This document shows positions 11,198-19,812 of a DNA stretch of 64,000 nt, piece by piece (positions within the stretch are counted from its first letter, which is position 1; every line of letters starts with the position of its first letter). Origin of the DNA: Streptomyces flaveolus (GTDB lineage: Bacteria > Actinomycetota > Actinomycetes > Streptomycetales > Streptomycetaceae). The notes beneath the pieces were generated by a model, which did no database searches, was not told where the DNA came from, and worked only from the letters and a program-made list of their open reading frames with translations. The position numbers and the translations under genes were made by a program. Where the stretch lies: assembly GCF_014648815.1 (NCBI RefSeq), contig NZ_BMRV01000004.1, forward strand, positions 434,001 to 498,000, read 5' to 3'.

Positions 11198-11583
11198 ACG
11201 CGTATCGGGTCGCCGTCGCGCACCGTCGCCAGCAGACGGGGGTCACCGTCGAGGCGGCCGAGGACGTTGCACGGGCTCGCGAGGCGGCACTCGTCGCCTC
11301 GTGAGATCGGCGTGGGGCCGTACGGGAGGGCCAGCGCGTCGCCGTCGGTCCAGAAGGCGACGGTGCCGGGCTCGACGACCTGCCGGGCGTCCGTTTCACG
11401 TGAAACCGGCACCCCTGTGTCGAAGTACACCTCCTCGCCCCAGGTGTGGGCGGAGGCGGTGAGCGGCAGGGCCTTGAGAAGGGCCTGCGTGGTGGGGGTG
11501 TCCCCGAGGGTCGCGGTGAGGTGACCCGCGGGCCATGAGATGCGTATCCGTGCGTACTGCTCCTGCTTCTCCGTGGTGTTCAT
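11179..11583 (-). CDS. Cyclophilin-like fold protein (DUF369/TM1367 type)
   Basis: A 134-residue protein of the small cyclophilin-like family found in bacteria and archaea: RIRISWPAGHLTATLGDTPTTQALLKALP followed by SAHTWGEEVYFDTGVPV and DGDALALPYGPTPIS. Members share the cyclophilin fold, but most lack known prolyl isomerase activity and their role is unknown. The gene carries an exact parS site in its coding sequence (11393-11406, encoding part of PVSRETDA). Its start at 11583 is nine bases from a 17-bp inverted repeat that could be an operator, and it diverges from cydA. Confidence 0.8.
   Translation of the reverse strand: MNTTEKQEQYARIRISWPAGHLTATLGDTPTTQALLKALPLTASAHTWGEEVYFDTGVPVSRETDARQVVEPGTVAFWTDGDALALPYGPTPISRGDECRLASPCNVLGRLDGDPRLLATVRDGDPIRVEAVDA
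11393..11406. other. parS (ParB-binding) site
   Basis: GTTTCACGTGAAAC, a perfect 14-bp palindrome identical to the Streptomyces parS consensus, lies inside the cyclophilin-like gene. In Streptomyces such sites cluster around oriC and are coated by ParB for chromosome segregation during sporulation. Confidence 0.92.
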
Positions 11584-11591
11584 GCCGCGGA

Positions 11592-11608
11592 TTCAACAAG
11601 ATGTTGAA
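11592..11608. promoter_or_regulatory. 17-bp inverted repeat, candidate operator
   Basis: TTCAACA-AGA-TGTTGAA has perfect 7-base arms and a 3-base spacer. It lies 9-25 bases ahead of the cyclophilin-like start and 80 bases upstream of the Rex site, in the cydA divergent promoter region. The binding protein is unknown. Confidence 0.45.
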
Positions 11609-11685
11609 GTTCTTGCCAAGGGGTTGACGTCACAGGGGACCCCCCTTCCGGCGTCGAAAAGCTGTAGGTCATAATTGCTTGTGAA

Positions 11686-11701
11686 TGTGAACGCGTTCAC
11701 A
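11686..11701. promoter_or_regulatory. Rex operator (ROP) of the cyd operon
   Basis: TGTGAACGCGTTCACA is a perfect palindrome matching the Streptomyces Rex operator TGTGAACnnnTTCACA. Rex senses the NADH/NAD+ ratio and represses cydABCD when NADH is low. A likely -10, CATAAT (11670-11675), lies just upstream, so the operator covers the expected start of transcription. This is an inferred promoter geometry; the operator itself is a direct match. Confidence 0.93.
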
Positions 11702-11783
11702 AGCGTGTCGGGTTGCTCCCGCAATAGGTGGCACATACACGCACAAACTGCCGGAACCACGGCGATGCAAGGAGGCCGACGAC

Positions 11784-13289
11784 GTGGACATGGCTTTGGC
11801 GCCGGAGACGCTGGCGCGATGGCAGTTCGGCATCACGACCGTCTACCACTTCCTCTTCGTGCCGCTGACGATCTCGCTGGCCGCCCTCACGGCCGGGCTG
11901 CAGACCGCCTGGGTGCGCACGGAGAAGGAGAAGTACCTCAGGGCGACGAAGTTCTGGGGCAAGCTCTTCCTGATCAACATCGCCATGGGTGTCGTCACCG
12001 GCATCGTGCAGGAGTTCCAGTTCGGCATGAACTGGTCCGACTACTCCCGCTTCGTCGGTGACATCTTCGGCGCACCGCTCGCGTTCGAGGCGCTGATCGC
12101 CTTCTTCTTCGAGTCGACCTTCATCGGCCTGTGGATCTTCGGCTGGGACAAGCTGCCGAAGAAGGTCCACCTGGCCTGTATATGGATGGTCTCGATCGGC
12201 ACGCTGCTGTCGGCGTACTTCATCCTCGCCGCCAACTCCTGGATGCAGCACCCCGTCGGCTACCGGATCAACGAGGAGAAGGGCCGCGCCGAACTCACCG
12301 ACTTCTGGCAGGTCCTCACCCAGAACACCGCGCTCAACCAGGTCTTCCACAGCTTCTCGGCGGCCTTCCTGACGGGCGGCGCCTTCATGGTGGGCATCGC
12401 CGCCTTCCACCTGATGCGCAAGAAGCACATCCCCGTGATGCGGACCTCGCTGCGGCTCGGCCTGGTCACCCTGGCCGTCGGCGGCCTGCTCACCGCCATC
12501 AGCGGCGACACCCTCGGCAAGGTCATGTACGAGCAGCAGCCGATGAAGATGGCCGCCGCCGAGGCCCTGTGGGACGGCGAGCAGCCGGCGCCCTTCTCCG
12601 TCTTCGCCTACGGCGATGTCGACAAGGGCCACAACAAGGTGGCCCTGGAGATCCCCGGCCTGCTGTCCTTCCTGGCCCACAGTGACTTCGACTCGTACGT
12701 GCCCGGGATCAACGACACCAACAAGGCCGAGCAGCAGAAGTTCGGGCCCGGTGACTACAAGCCCATCGTCCCCGTCGCCTACTGGGGCTTCCGGTGGATG
12801 ATCGGCTTCGGCATGGCTTCCTTCTCGCTCGGCCTGGTGGGGCTGTGGCTGACCAGGAAGAAGTTCATGTTGCCGGCGGCCTGGCGGACCGGTGACGACG
12901 AGGTGCCCCACCTGGTGGTGCTGAAGAAGCCGCTCGGGTCGAGGCTCTCCCGGCTGTACTGGCTGCTGGCGGTCTGGACGATGGCCTTCCCGCTGATCGC
13001 CAACTCCTGGGGCTGGATCTTCACCGAGATGGGCCGTCAGCCCTGGGTCGTCTACGGCCTGTTCCAGACCCGCGACGCGGTCTCCCCCGGTGTCTCCACG
13101 GCCGAGGTCCTCACCTCGATGATCGCCTTCACCCTGCTCTACGCCGTCCTGGCCGTCATCGAGGTCAGGTTGCTGGTGAAGTACGTCAAGGCCGGTCCGC
13201 CCGAGCTCACCGAGGCCGACCTCAACCCGCCCACGAAGATCGGCGGCGACGCCCGTGACGCCGACAAGCCGATGGCCTTCTCGTACTAG
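11784..13289 (+). CDS. cydA: Cytochrome bd quinol oxidase subunit I
   Basis: CydA is the haem-bearing subunit of the high-affinity bd-type terminal oxidase, which oxidises menaquinol and reduces oxygen to water at low oxygen tension in the plasma membrane. The 501-residue protein has about nine membrane helices. His22 (TTVYHFLFVPLT) corresponds to the conserved N-terminal haem ligand, and FFFESTFIGLWIFGWD and EMGRQPWVVYG are family signatures. The loop between helices is short, as in non-enterobacterial CydA. The GTG at 11784 with GGAGG eight bases upstream is preferred over the ATG at 11790. It is the first gene of cydA-cydB-cydCD, under Rex control. Confidence 0.97.
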   Translation: MDMALAPETLARWQFGITTVYHFLFVPLTISLAALTAGLQTAWVRTEKEKYLRATKFWGKLFLINIAMGVVTGIVQEFQFGMNWSDYSRFVGDIFGAPLAFEALIAFFFESTFIGLWIFGWDKLPKKVHLACIWMVSIGTLLSAYFILAANSWMQHPVGYRINEEKGRAELTDFWQVLTQNTALNQVFHSFSAAFLTGGAFMVGIAAFHLMRKKHIPVMRTSLRLGLVTLAVGGLLTAISGDTLGKVMYEQQPMKMAAAEALWDGEQPAPFSVFAYGDVDKGHNKVALEIPGLLSFLAHSDFDSYVPGINDTNKAEQQKFGPGDYKPIVPVAYWGFRWMIGFGMASFSLGLVGLWLTRKKFMLPAAWRTGDDEVPHLVVLKKPLGSRLSRLYWLLAVWTMAFPLIANSWGWIFTEMGRQPWVVYGLFQTRDAVSPGVSTAEVLTSMIAFTLLYAVLAVIEVRLLVKYVKAGPPELTEADLNPPTKIGGDARDADKPMAFSY

Positions 13290-13309
13290 GCCGAGGGAGC
13301 TGCACAGTC

Positions 13310-14314
13310 ATGGAACTTCACGACGTCTGGTTCGTCCTGATCGCCGTCCTGTGGACCGGCTACTTCTTCCTGGAGGGCTTCGACTTCGGGGTCGGCGTGC
13401 TCACCCGGCTGCTCGCCCGTGACCGGGCCGAGAAGCGGGTGCTGATCAACACGATCGGCCCCGTCTGGGACGGCAACGAGGTGTGGCTGCTGACGGCCGG
13501 CGGGGCGACCTTCGCCGCCTTCCCGGAGTGGTACGCCACCCTCTTCTCCGGCTTCTACCTGCCCCTGCTGGTCATCCTGCTCTGCCTGATCGTCCGGGGC
13601 GTCGCCTTCGAGTACCGGGTGAAGCGGCCCGAGGAGCGCTGGCAGCGCAACTGGGAGACCGCGATCTTCTGGACCTCGCTGATCCCGGCGTTCCTGTGGG
13701 GCGTCGCCTTCGGCAACATCGTCCACGGAGTGAAGATCGACCGGGACCTGGAGTACGTCGGCACCGTCTGGGACCTGCTGAACCCGTACGCCCTCCTCGG
13801 CGGCCTGGTCACCCTGACCCTGTTCACCTTCCACGGGACGGTGTTCACCGCGCTCAAGACCGTGGGTGAGATCCGCGAACGGGCACGGACGCTGGCGCTG
13901 CGGGTGGGCCTCGTCGCCGCCGTGCTGGCCCTCGCCTTCCTGCTGTGGACGCAGGCCGACAACGGCGACGGCAAGAGCCTGGCCGCGCTGGTGGTGGCCG
14001 TCGCCGCCCTGGTCGTCGCGCTGGCGGCGAACCAGGCGGGCCGTGAGGGATGGGCGTTCGCGCTGTCCGGTGTCACCATCGTGGCCGCCGTGGCGATGCT
14101 CTTCCTGACGCTCTTTCCGAACGTCATGCCGTCCACGCTCGACGCGGACTGGAGCCTCACCGTCACCAACGCCTCGTCCAGCCCGTACACCCTGAAGATC
14201 ATGACCTGGCTGGCCGTGATCGCCATGCCGGTCGTCCTCCTCTACCAGGGATGGACGTACTGGGTGTTCCGCAAGCGGATCGGCACCCAGCACATCGCCG
14301 AAGCCGCGCACTGA
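13310..14314 (+). CDS. cydB: Cytochrome bd quinol oxidase subunit II
   Basis: CydB, the second membrane subunit of the bd oxidase, forms a heterodimer with CydA. The 334-residue protein begins MELHDVWFVLIAVLWTGYFFLEGFDFGVG, the family's N-terminal signature, and has about eight membrane helices. It lies 20 bases after cydA with a ribosome-binding GAGGGAGCTG, and 12 bases before the GTG of cydCD, so the three genes form one operon. Confidence 0.96.
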   Translation: MELHDVWFVLIAVLWTGYFFLEGFDFGVGVLTRLLARDRAEKRVLINTIGPVWDGNEVWLLTAGGATFAAFPEWYATLFSGFYLPLLVILLCLIVRGVAFEYRVKRPEERWQRNWETAIFWTSLIPAFLWGVAFGNIVHGVKIDRDLEYVGTVWDLLNPYALLGGLVTLTLFTFHGTVFTALKTVGEIRERARTLALRVGLVAAVLALAFLLWTQADNGDGKSLAALVVAVAALVVALAANQAGREGWAFALSGVTIVAAVAMLFLTLFPNVMPSTLDADWSLTVTNASSSPYTLKIMTWLAVIAMPVVLLYQGWTYWVFRKRIGTQHIAEAAH

Positions 14315-14326
14315 TTCCGGCGGGGT

Positions 14327-17300
14327 GTGTTTCACGTGAAACCGATCGATCCACGGCTGCTGCGGTACGCCCGCGCCACCCGGCTCTTCCTGGCGGCGGT
14401 CGTCGTCCTGGGCGCCGTCGGGGCCGGTCTGGTCGTCGCCCAGGCGATGCTCATCGCCGAGGCGGTGGTGGGCGCCTTCCAGCACGGCATGACGGCCGCC
14501 GAACTCCGCACCCCGCTGGCGCTGCTGGTGGCCGTCGCCTGCGGCCGGGCTCTGGTCGGCTGGCTGACCGAGCTGGCCGCGCACCGGGCCAGTGCGGCCG
14601 TGAAGTCGGAGCTGCGGCGCCGACTGCTGGAACGGGCGACGGCGCTGGGCCCCGGCTGGCTGAGCGGACAGCGCACCGGGTCGCTCGTCGCCCTGGCCAC
14701 CCGCGGCGTCGACGCCCTCGACGACTACTTCTCGCGCTACCTGCCGCAGTTGGGGCTCGCGGTGGTCGTGCCGGTGGCGGTGCTGGCCCGGATCGTCACC
14801 GAGGACTGGGTGTCGGCGGCCATCATCGTCGCCACCCTGCCGCTCATCCCGGTCTTCATGATGCTGATCGGCTGGGCCACGCAGGCGCGGATGGACCGGC
14901 AGTGGCGGCTGCTGTCCCGGCTGTCCGGGCACTTCCTGGACGTGGTCGCGGGCCTGCCGACGCTGAAGGTGTTCGGCCGGGCCAAGGCGCAGGCCGAGTC
15001 GATCAGACGCATCACCGGCGAGTACCGGCAGGCGACCATGCGGACCCTGCGGATCGCCTTCCTGTCGTCCTTCGCTCTGGAGCTGCTCGCCACCCTCTCG
15101 GTGGCGCTCGTCGCCGTGACCATCGGCATGCGGCTCGTCCACGGCGACATGGCCCTGTACGACGGCCTGGTCGTGCTCGTGCTCGCACCCGAGGCCTATC
15201 TGCCGCTGCGGCAGGTGGGCGCCCAGTACCACGCGGCAGCCGAGGGGCTCGCCGCCGCCGAGGAGATCTTCTCGGTGCTGGAGACGCCCGCGCCGGCGTC
15301 GGGGAACGGGCCGGTGCCGAGGGACGGCGCCCTGTCCTTCGAGGGCGTGACCGTGCGCTACCCGGGGCGCACCGCGGACGCCGTGTCGGACGTGGACCTC
15401 GTCGTGGAGCCGGGCGAGACGGTCGCGCTCGTCGGGCCGAGCGGGGCCGGCAAGTCGACGCTTCTGCACGCCCTCCTCGGCTTTGTCCGACCGTCCCACG
15501 GGCGGATCAGGATCGGCGGGGCCGATCTCGCCGGCCTCGACCCGGCGCAGTGGCACGCCCGCGTCGCCTGGGTGCCGCAGCGTCCGCAGCTGTTCGCGGG
15601 CACCGTCGCCGAGAACGTACGGCTGGCCCGTCCCGACGCGGACGACGCGGCCGTGCGACGGGCGCTGCGCGACGCCGGGGCGCTGGAGTTCGTGGACGCG
15701 CTGCCCGAGGGAACGGGCACCGTGCTCGGCGAGGACGGTGCCGGACTGTCCGCCGGGCAGCGGCAACGGCTTGCCCTGGCCCGGGCGTTCCTCGCGGACC
15801 GGCCGGTGCTGCTGCTCGACGAGCCGACGGCCGCCCTGGACGGGGCCACCGAGGCCGAGATCGTGGCCGCCGTGCGCAGACTGGCGGCCGGACGGACCGT
15901 GCTGCTGGTGGTGCACCGGCCGGCCCTGCTGGAGGTGGCCGACCGCGTGGTGCGCCTGGACGAACCGGTCGCCGCTCCCGCGGCCGCCGGTGTCCCGAGG
16001 CCCACGGTGGACCACTCGGCCGGGGAGGCGCCGGGTGCCACTGCCCCGGATCCGGACGGCGGTCCGGGCTCAAGAGATCCGGAGCACGGCTCCCCGGCCG
16101 GGGTCCTCGCCCGGGTTCGCGCCATGTCCGCCGCCCGGCGCGGACGGCTCGGCCTCGCGCTGCTCCTCGGGAGCCTCGCCCTCGGCAGTGCCGTGGGACT
16201 CATGGCCACCTCGGGGTGGCTCATCTCCCGGGCCTCGCAGCAGCCGCCGGTGCTGTATCTGATGGTGGCCGTGACGGCGACCCGTGCCTTCGGTATCGGG
16301 CGGGCCGTGTTCCGCTACGCCGAGCGGCTCGTCTCGCACGACGCCGTGCTGCGGATGCTGGCCGACACCCGGGTCGCCGTCTACCGGCGGCTGGAGCGGC
16401 TGGCGCCCGCCGGTCTGCGCCGCAGCCGGCGCGGTGACCTGCTGTCCCGGCTGGTCACCGACGTGGACGCGTTGCAGGACTACTGGCTGCGCTGGCTGCT
16501 GCCGGCCGGTACCGCGGTGGTCGTCTGCGCCGCGTCGGTCGGCTTCACGGCCTGGCTGCTGCCGGAGGCCGGTGCCGTGCTCGCCGCCGGGCTGCTCGCG
16601 GCCGGAGTCGGCGTCCCGCTGATCACCGGGGCCGTGGCACGGCGGGCCGAGCACAGGCTGGCCCCCGCTCGCGGTGTGCTGGCCACCCAGGTGACCGACC
16701 TGCTCACCGGCACCGCCGAACTGACCGTCGCCGGGGCCCTGCCCGGGCGGACCACCGAGGCGCGACGGGCCGACGGCACGCTCACCCGGATCGCCTCGCG
16801 GGCGGCCACGGCCACCGCGCTGGGCGACGGCCTCGTCGCCCTGATCTCCGGTCTGACCGTCGCGGGTGCCGCGCTCACCGGCGTCCAGGCGGCGGCGGAC
16901 GGCCGCCTCGCCGGGGTGGCCGTGGCCGTCGTGATCCTGACCCCGTTGGCCGCGTTCGAAGCGGTCCTCGGCCTGCCGCTGGCCGTGCAGTACCGCCAGC
17001 GCGTGCGCAGGAGCGCCGAGCGGGTGTACGAGGTGCTCGACGCGCCCGAGCCCGTACGTGAGCCCGAGCGGCCACGGGAGGCGCCCGCGTCACCGTTCCC
17101 GGTCGTCCTCGAAGGACTGGCCGCGCGTCACCCGGGGCAGCAACGGGACGCCCTCGCGGGGCTCGATCTGACGTTGGCGGAGGGCCGCCGTATCGCCGTG
17201 GTCGGACCGTCCGGCTCCGGCAAGACCACGGTGGCCCAGGTGCTGCTGCGGTTCCTGGACCCCGACGCGGGCTCCTACACCCTGGCCGGCACGGACGCCG

Positions 17301-17845
17301 GTGCCCTGGCCGGCGACGACGTACGGCGGCTCGTCGGGCTGTGTGCGCAGGACGCGCATCTCTTCGACAGCTCGGTGCGCGAGAACCTGCTCCTGGCCAG
17401 GAAGGACGCCACGGAGTCCGACCTGCGCGCCGCGCTGGCGCGGGCCCGCCTCCTGGACTGGGCCGACAGCCTGCCCGACGGCCTGGACACGCTGGTCGGC
17501 GAACACGGGGCCAGGTTGTCCGGCGGTCAGCGGCAGCGGCTGGCCCTGGCCAGGGCGCTGCTCGCCGACTTCCCCGTTCTGGTGCTCGACGAGCCGGCCG
17601 AGCACCTCGACCTGCCGACCGCCGACGCGCTCACCGCCGATCTGCTGGCCGCCACCGAGGGCCGTACGACCCTGCTCATCACGCACCGGCTGGCGGGACT
17701 GGAGGCGGTGGACGAGGTGATCGTGCTGGACGAGGGGCGGGTCGTGCAGCGGGGCACGTACGCGGAGCTGGCGGCCGTGGAGGGGCCGCTGCGGACGATG
17801 GCCGAGCGGGAGGCGGCGTCGGAGCTGCTGGTGGGAGCCCGGTGA
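14327..17845 (+). CDS. cydCD: Fused CydD-CydC heterodimeric ABC exporter
   Basis: One 1,172-residue polypeptide carries both halves of the thiol exporter needed to assemble cytochrome bd. Each half has a six-helix membrane domain followed by an ATPase. Cassette 1: GPSGAGKSTLL, LSAGQRQRLALARA, LLLLDEPTAAL. Cassette 2: GPSGSGKTTVA, LSGGQRQRLALARA, LVLDEPAEHL. The fusion is typical of Streptomyces, where enterobacteria have two genes. CydDC exports cysteine and glutathione in E. coli; actinomycetes use mycothiol, so the cargo is uncertain. The initiation region overlaps a perfect parS site, so the protein opens M-F-H-V-K-P. The stop is followed by a terminator at 17857. Confidence 0.95.
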   Translation: MFHVKPIDPRLLRYARATRLFLAAVVVLGAVGAGLVVAQAMLIAEAVVGAFQHGMTAAELRTPLALLVAVACGRALVGWLTELAAHRASAAVKSELRRRLLERATALGPGWLSGQRTGSLVALATRGVDALDDYFSRYLPQLGLAVVVPVAVLARIVTEDWVSAAIIVATLPLIPVFMMLIGWATQARMDRQWRLLSRLSGHFLDVVAGLPTLKVFGRAKAQAESIRRITGEYRQATMRTLRIAFLSSFALELLATLSVALVAVTIGMRLVHGDMALYDGLVVLVLAPEAYLPLRQVGAQYHAAAEGLAAAEEIFSVLETPAPASGNGPVPRDGALSFEGVTVRYPGRTADAVSDVDLVVEPGETVALVGPSGAGKSTLLHALLGFVRPSHGRIRIGGADLAGLDPAQWHARVAWVPQRPQLFAGTVAENVRLARPDADDAAVRRALRDAGALEFVDALPEGTGTVLGEDGAGLSAGQRQRLALARAFLADRPVLLLDEPTAALDGATEAEIVAAVRRLAAGRTVLLVVHRPALLEVADRVVRLDEPVAAPAAAGVPRPTVDHSAGEAPGATAPDPDGGPGSRDPEHGSPAGVLARVRAMSAARRGRLGLALLLGSLALGSAVGLMATSGWLISRASQQPPVLYLMVAVTATRAFGIGRAVFRYAERLVSHDAVLRMLADTRVAVYRRLERLAPAGLRRSRRGDLLSRLVTDVDALQDYWLRWLLPAGTAVVVCAASVGFTAWLLPEAGAVLAAGLLAAGVGVPLITGAVARRAEHRLAPARGVLATQVTDLLTGTAELTVAGALPGRTTEARRADGTLTRIASRAATATALGDGLVALISGLTVAGAALTGVQAAADGRLAGVAVAVVILTPLAAFEAVLGLPLAVQYRQRVRRSAERVYEVLDAPEPVREPERPREAPASPFPVVLEGLAARHPGQQRDALAGLDLTLAEGRRIAVVGPSGSGKTTVAQVLLRFLDPDAGSYTLAGTDAGALAGDDVRRLVGLCAQDAHLFDSSVRENLLLARKDATESDLRAALARARLLDWADSLPDGLDTLVGEHGARLSGGQRQRLALARALLADFPVLVLDEPAEHLDLPTADALTADLLAATEGRTTLLITHRLAGLEAVDEVIVLDEGRVVQRGTYAELAAVEGPLRTMAEREAASELLVGAR
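14329..14342. other. parS site overlapping the cydCD start
   Basis: An exact GTTTCACGTGAAAC begins at the third base of the cydCD GTG start codon (14327-14329). It encodes F-H-V-K as residues 2-5. Its position at a translation start is notable because ParB binding there could affect cydCD expression. Confidence 0.92.
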
Positions 17846-17856
17846 CCGCGGGACGG

Positions 17857-17878
17857 GGGACGGGCGCCGGCCCGTCCC
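17857..17878 (+). terminator. Terminator after the cyd operon
   Basis: GGGACGGGC (17857-17865) and GCCCGTCCC (17870-17878) form a 9-bp perfect stem with a 4-base loop, 11 bases after the cydCD stop. Confidence 0.7.
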
Positions 17879-17891
17879 GGACGTTTCGGCG

Positions 17892-17932
17892 GCCGTAGCC
17901 GCGCACAATGCAGCCGTAGCCGCGACAATGCA
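17892..17932 (+). repeat. Tandem duplication of a 20/21-bp unit
   Basis: GCCGTAGCCGCG(C)ACAATGCA occurs twice head to tail at 17892-17912 and 17913-17932, differing by one base. It is in the promoter region of the downstream sensor kinase. Confidence 0.8.
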
Positions 17933-17979
17933 TAGGATTCCGACTTTCCTGAACAAAACCGTCTGATTAGGCTCGGTCC

Positions 17980-19662
17980 ATGCCCGCAGCCCCGCCCCCC
18001 GGCCGACCGTCGCCCCGCGACGGGGTCTCGGCCGAGCTCTTGGCGCGGGTGCCGAAGCTGCTGGAGGCGATGCGGTCGGTCGGCGCCGGGCTGGAGCTGC
18101 ACTCCACGCTGAACCGGATCTGTGAGACCGCGGCCGATCTCGCGGACGCCCGGTACGCGGCCATCGGCGTCGTCGCCGAGGACGGTGAGGGTCTCGCCGA
18201 CTTCGTCCACCACGGCATCGACGAGGCGACCGCCCGGCGGATCGGGCACCTGCCCGACGGCCGCAAGGGACTGCTGGGCGCCCTCATCAGCGATCCGGAG
18301 CCGGTCCGGCTCGCGGACCTGACCGGCGACCCCCGCTCCTGCGGCTTTCCCGAACACCACCCGCCGATGCGCAGCTTCCTCGGGATGCCCATCCGCGTGC
18401 AGGGGGAGATCTTCGGAAACCTCTATGTGACCGACAAGCGGGACGGCGAGTCGTTCGACGACTACGACCTCGCCATGGTCCGTGTCCTCGCCACGGAGGC
18501 CGGCATCGCCATCGGCAACGCGCGGCTGTACGAGTCGGCGCAGCAGCGGGAGCGCTGGATCGACGGGTCGGTCGCCGTCACCACAGCGCTGCTGTCGGGC
18601 GGAGACACCGACGACGCCCTTCAGGTCGTCGCGGAACAGGCCCGCCGGCTCTCCGGAGCGGCCGCCGGAATCGTGCTGCTGACCGCCGACGGGGGAGGCA
18701 TGGAGATCGCCGCCGTCGCGGCGCCCCGTACCACGGACGCGCTGGGCACGGTCATCCCGCCGGACAACGGCGTGGTCGCGGAACTTCTCGCCGGGCGAGC
18801 CGTGTTCGTCGACGACGCGGCCGGCGACCCGCGTCTGGACACCGGGCCGGTGCGCGCCTACGGGCCGATCATGCTGCTGCCGCTGTGCAACGACGGGCAG
18901 GTCCTCGGCAGCCTGGTCATGCCCCGGGCGCGGGGCGGGCACCCGTTCACGCGGACGGAGCGGGCGCTCGGCGGCCAGTTCGCGGCGCAGGCCGCGCTGG
19001 CGCTGGTGATGGCCGACGCGCAGCGTGACCGGGAACGGCTCGCCGTGTACGAGGACCGCGACCGCATCGCCCGGGACCTGCACGACCTGGTCATCCAGCG
19101 GCTGTTCGCCACGGGCATGATGCTGGAGAGCGCCCGACGCGGACCGCTCGTGCCCGAGGTGCGCGACGGAGTGGGCAGGGCTGTCGACGAACTCGACGTG
19201 ACCATCCAGGAGATCCGCTCGGCGATCTTCGCGCTGCGGCAGCCCGCCGAGGCGCCCGCCGGGCTGCGCGCCCGGGTGCTGCGCGAGATCACCATGGCTG
19301 CCGTGCCGTTGGGCTTCACCCCCTCGCACCGCTTCGTGGGCCCGGTCGACGGCGCGGTCGGCGACCTGACCGGCAAGAACCTCATCGCCGCCCTGCGCGA
19401 GGCCCTGTCCAACGCCTTCCGGCACGCCCGGGCCACCCGGATCGACGTGGTCGTCGACGCGGAGGCGACCCTGCCGGGCGGGCGGCCGGGCGTCCGGCTG
19501 ACCGTCGCGGACGACGGCGTCGGCATTCCCGAGGGCGGCCGGCGCAGTGGCCTGCACAATCTCGAACGCCGCGCGGAGACGCTCGGCGGCGTCAGCCGCG
19601 TCGGCCCCGGCATCGGCGCGGACGGCAGCGGGACGACGGTGCTGTGGGAGGCGCCGTACTGA
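17980..19662 (+). CDS. DevS-like GAF-domain sensor histidine kinase
   Basis: A 560-residue soluble sensor kinase. Residues ~15-195 and ~210-365 are two GAF domains (YAAIGVVAEDGEGLADFVHHG; LLTADGGGMEIAAVAAP). The dimerisation/phosphoacceptor helix reads ARDLHDLVIQRLFATG with its His (HisKA_3), followed by an ATPase domain (LREALSNAFRHARATRIDV; VADDGVGIPEGGRRSGL). This is the layout of the DosS/DevS redox and oxygen sensors of actinobacteria. No response regulator is adjacent, so its partner is elsewhere. Its position directly after the bd oxidase operon suggests a link to oxygen or redox status, but that is inference. Confidence 0.9.
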   Translation: MPAAPPPGRPSPRDGVSAELLARVPKLLEAMRSVGAGLELHSTLNRICETAADLADARYAAIGVVAEDGEGLADFVHHGIDEATARRIGHLPDGRKGLLGALISDPEPVRLADLTGDPRSCGFPEHHPPMRSFLGMPIRVQGEIFGNLYVTDKRDGESFDDYDLAMVRVLATEAGIAIGNARLYESAQQRERWIDGSVAVTTALLSGGDTDDALQVVAEQARRLSGAAAGIVLLTADGGGMEIAAVAAPRTTDALGTVIPPDNGVVAELLAGRAVFVDDAAGDPRLDTGPVRAYGPIMLLPLCNDGQVLGSLVMPRARGGHPFTRTERALGGQFAAQAALALVMADAQRDRERLAVYEDRDRIARDLHDLVIQRLFATGMMLESARRGPLVPEVRDGVGRAVDELDVTIQEIRSAIFALRQPAEAPAGLRARVLREITMAAVPLGFTPSHRFVGPVDGAVGDLTGKNLIAALREALSNAFRHARATRIDVVVDAEATLPGGRPGVRLTVADDGVGIPEGGRRSGLHNLERRAETLGGVSRVGPGIGADGSGTTVLWEAPY

Positions 19663-19812
19663 GGCAGCGTCAGGAGGGCGCGCCCACTGAGGCGGCGTCA
19701 GCGGTGTGTTGCCCCATGTGCAGCAACCGCGCTGGGCCGTGTGCAGCAACGGGTCCCCCGCCCGTACGACGTGAACAGGACCGTGGGCGGTTTCCGGGCC
19801 ACGATCGCTGCC

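Noticed and set aside
13286..16015. A 909-residue open frame on the minus strand across cydB and cydCD
   Set aside because: It is a mirror frame of high-GC genes: the real genes on the plus strand have intact family motifs, and this frame is Arg/Gln/His/Gly-rich with no domain.
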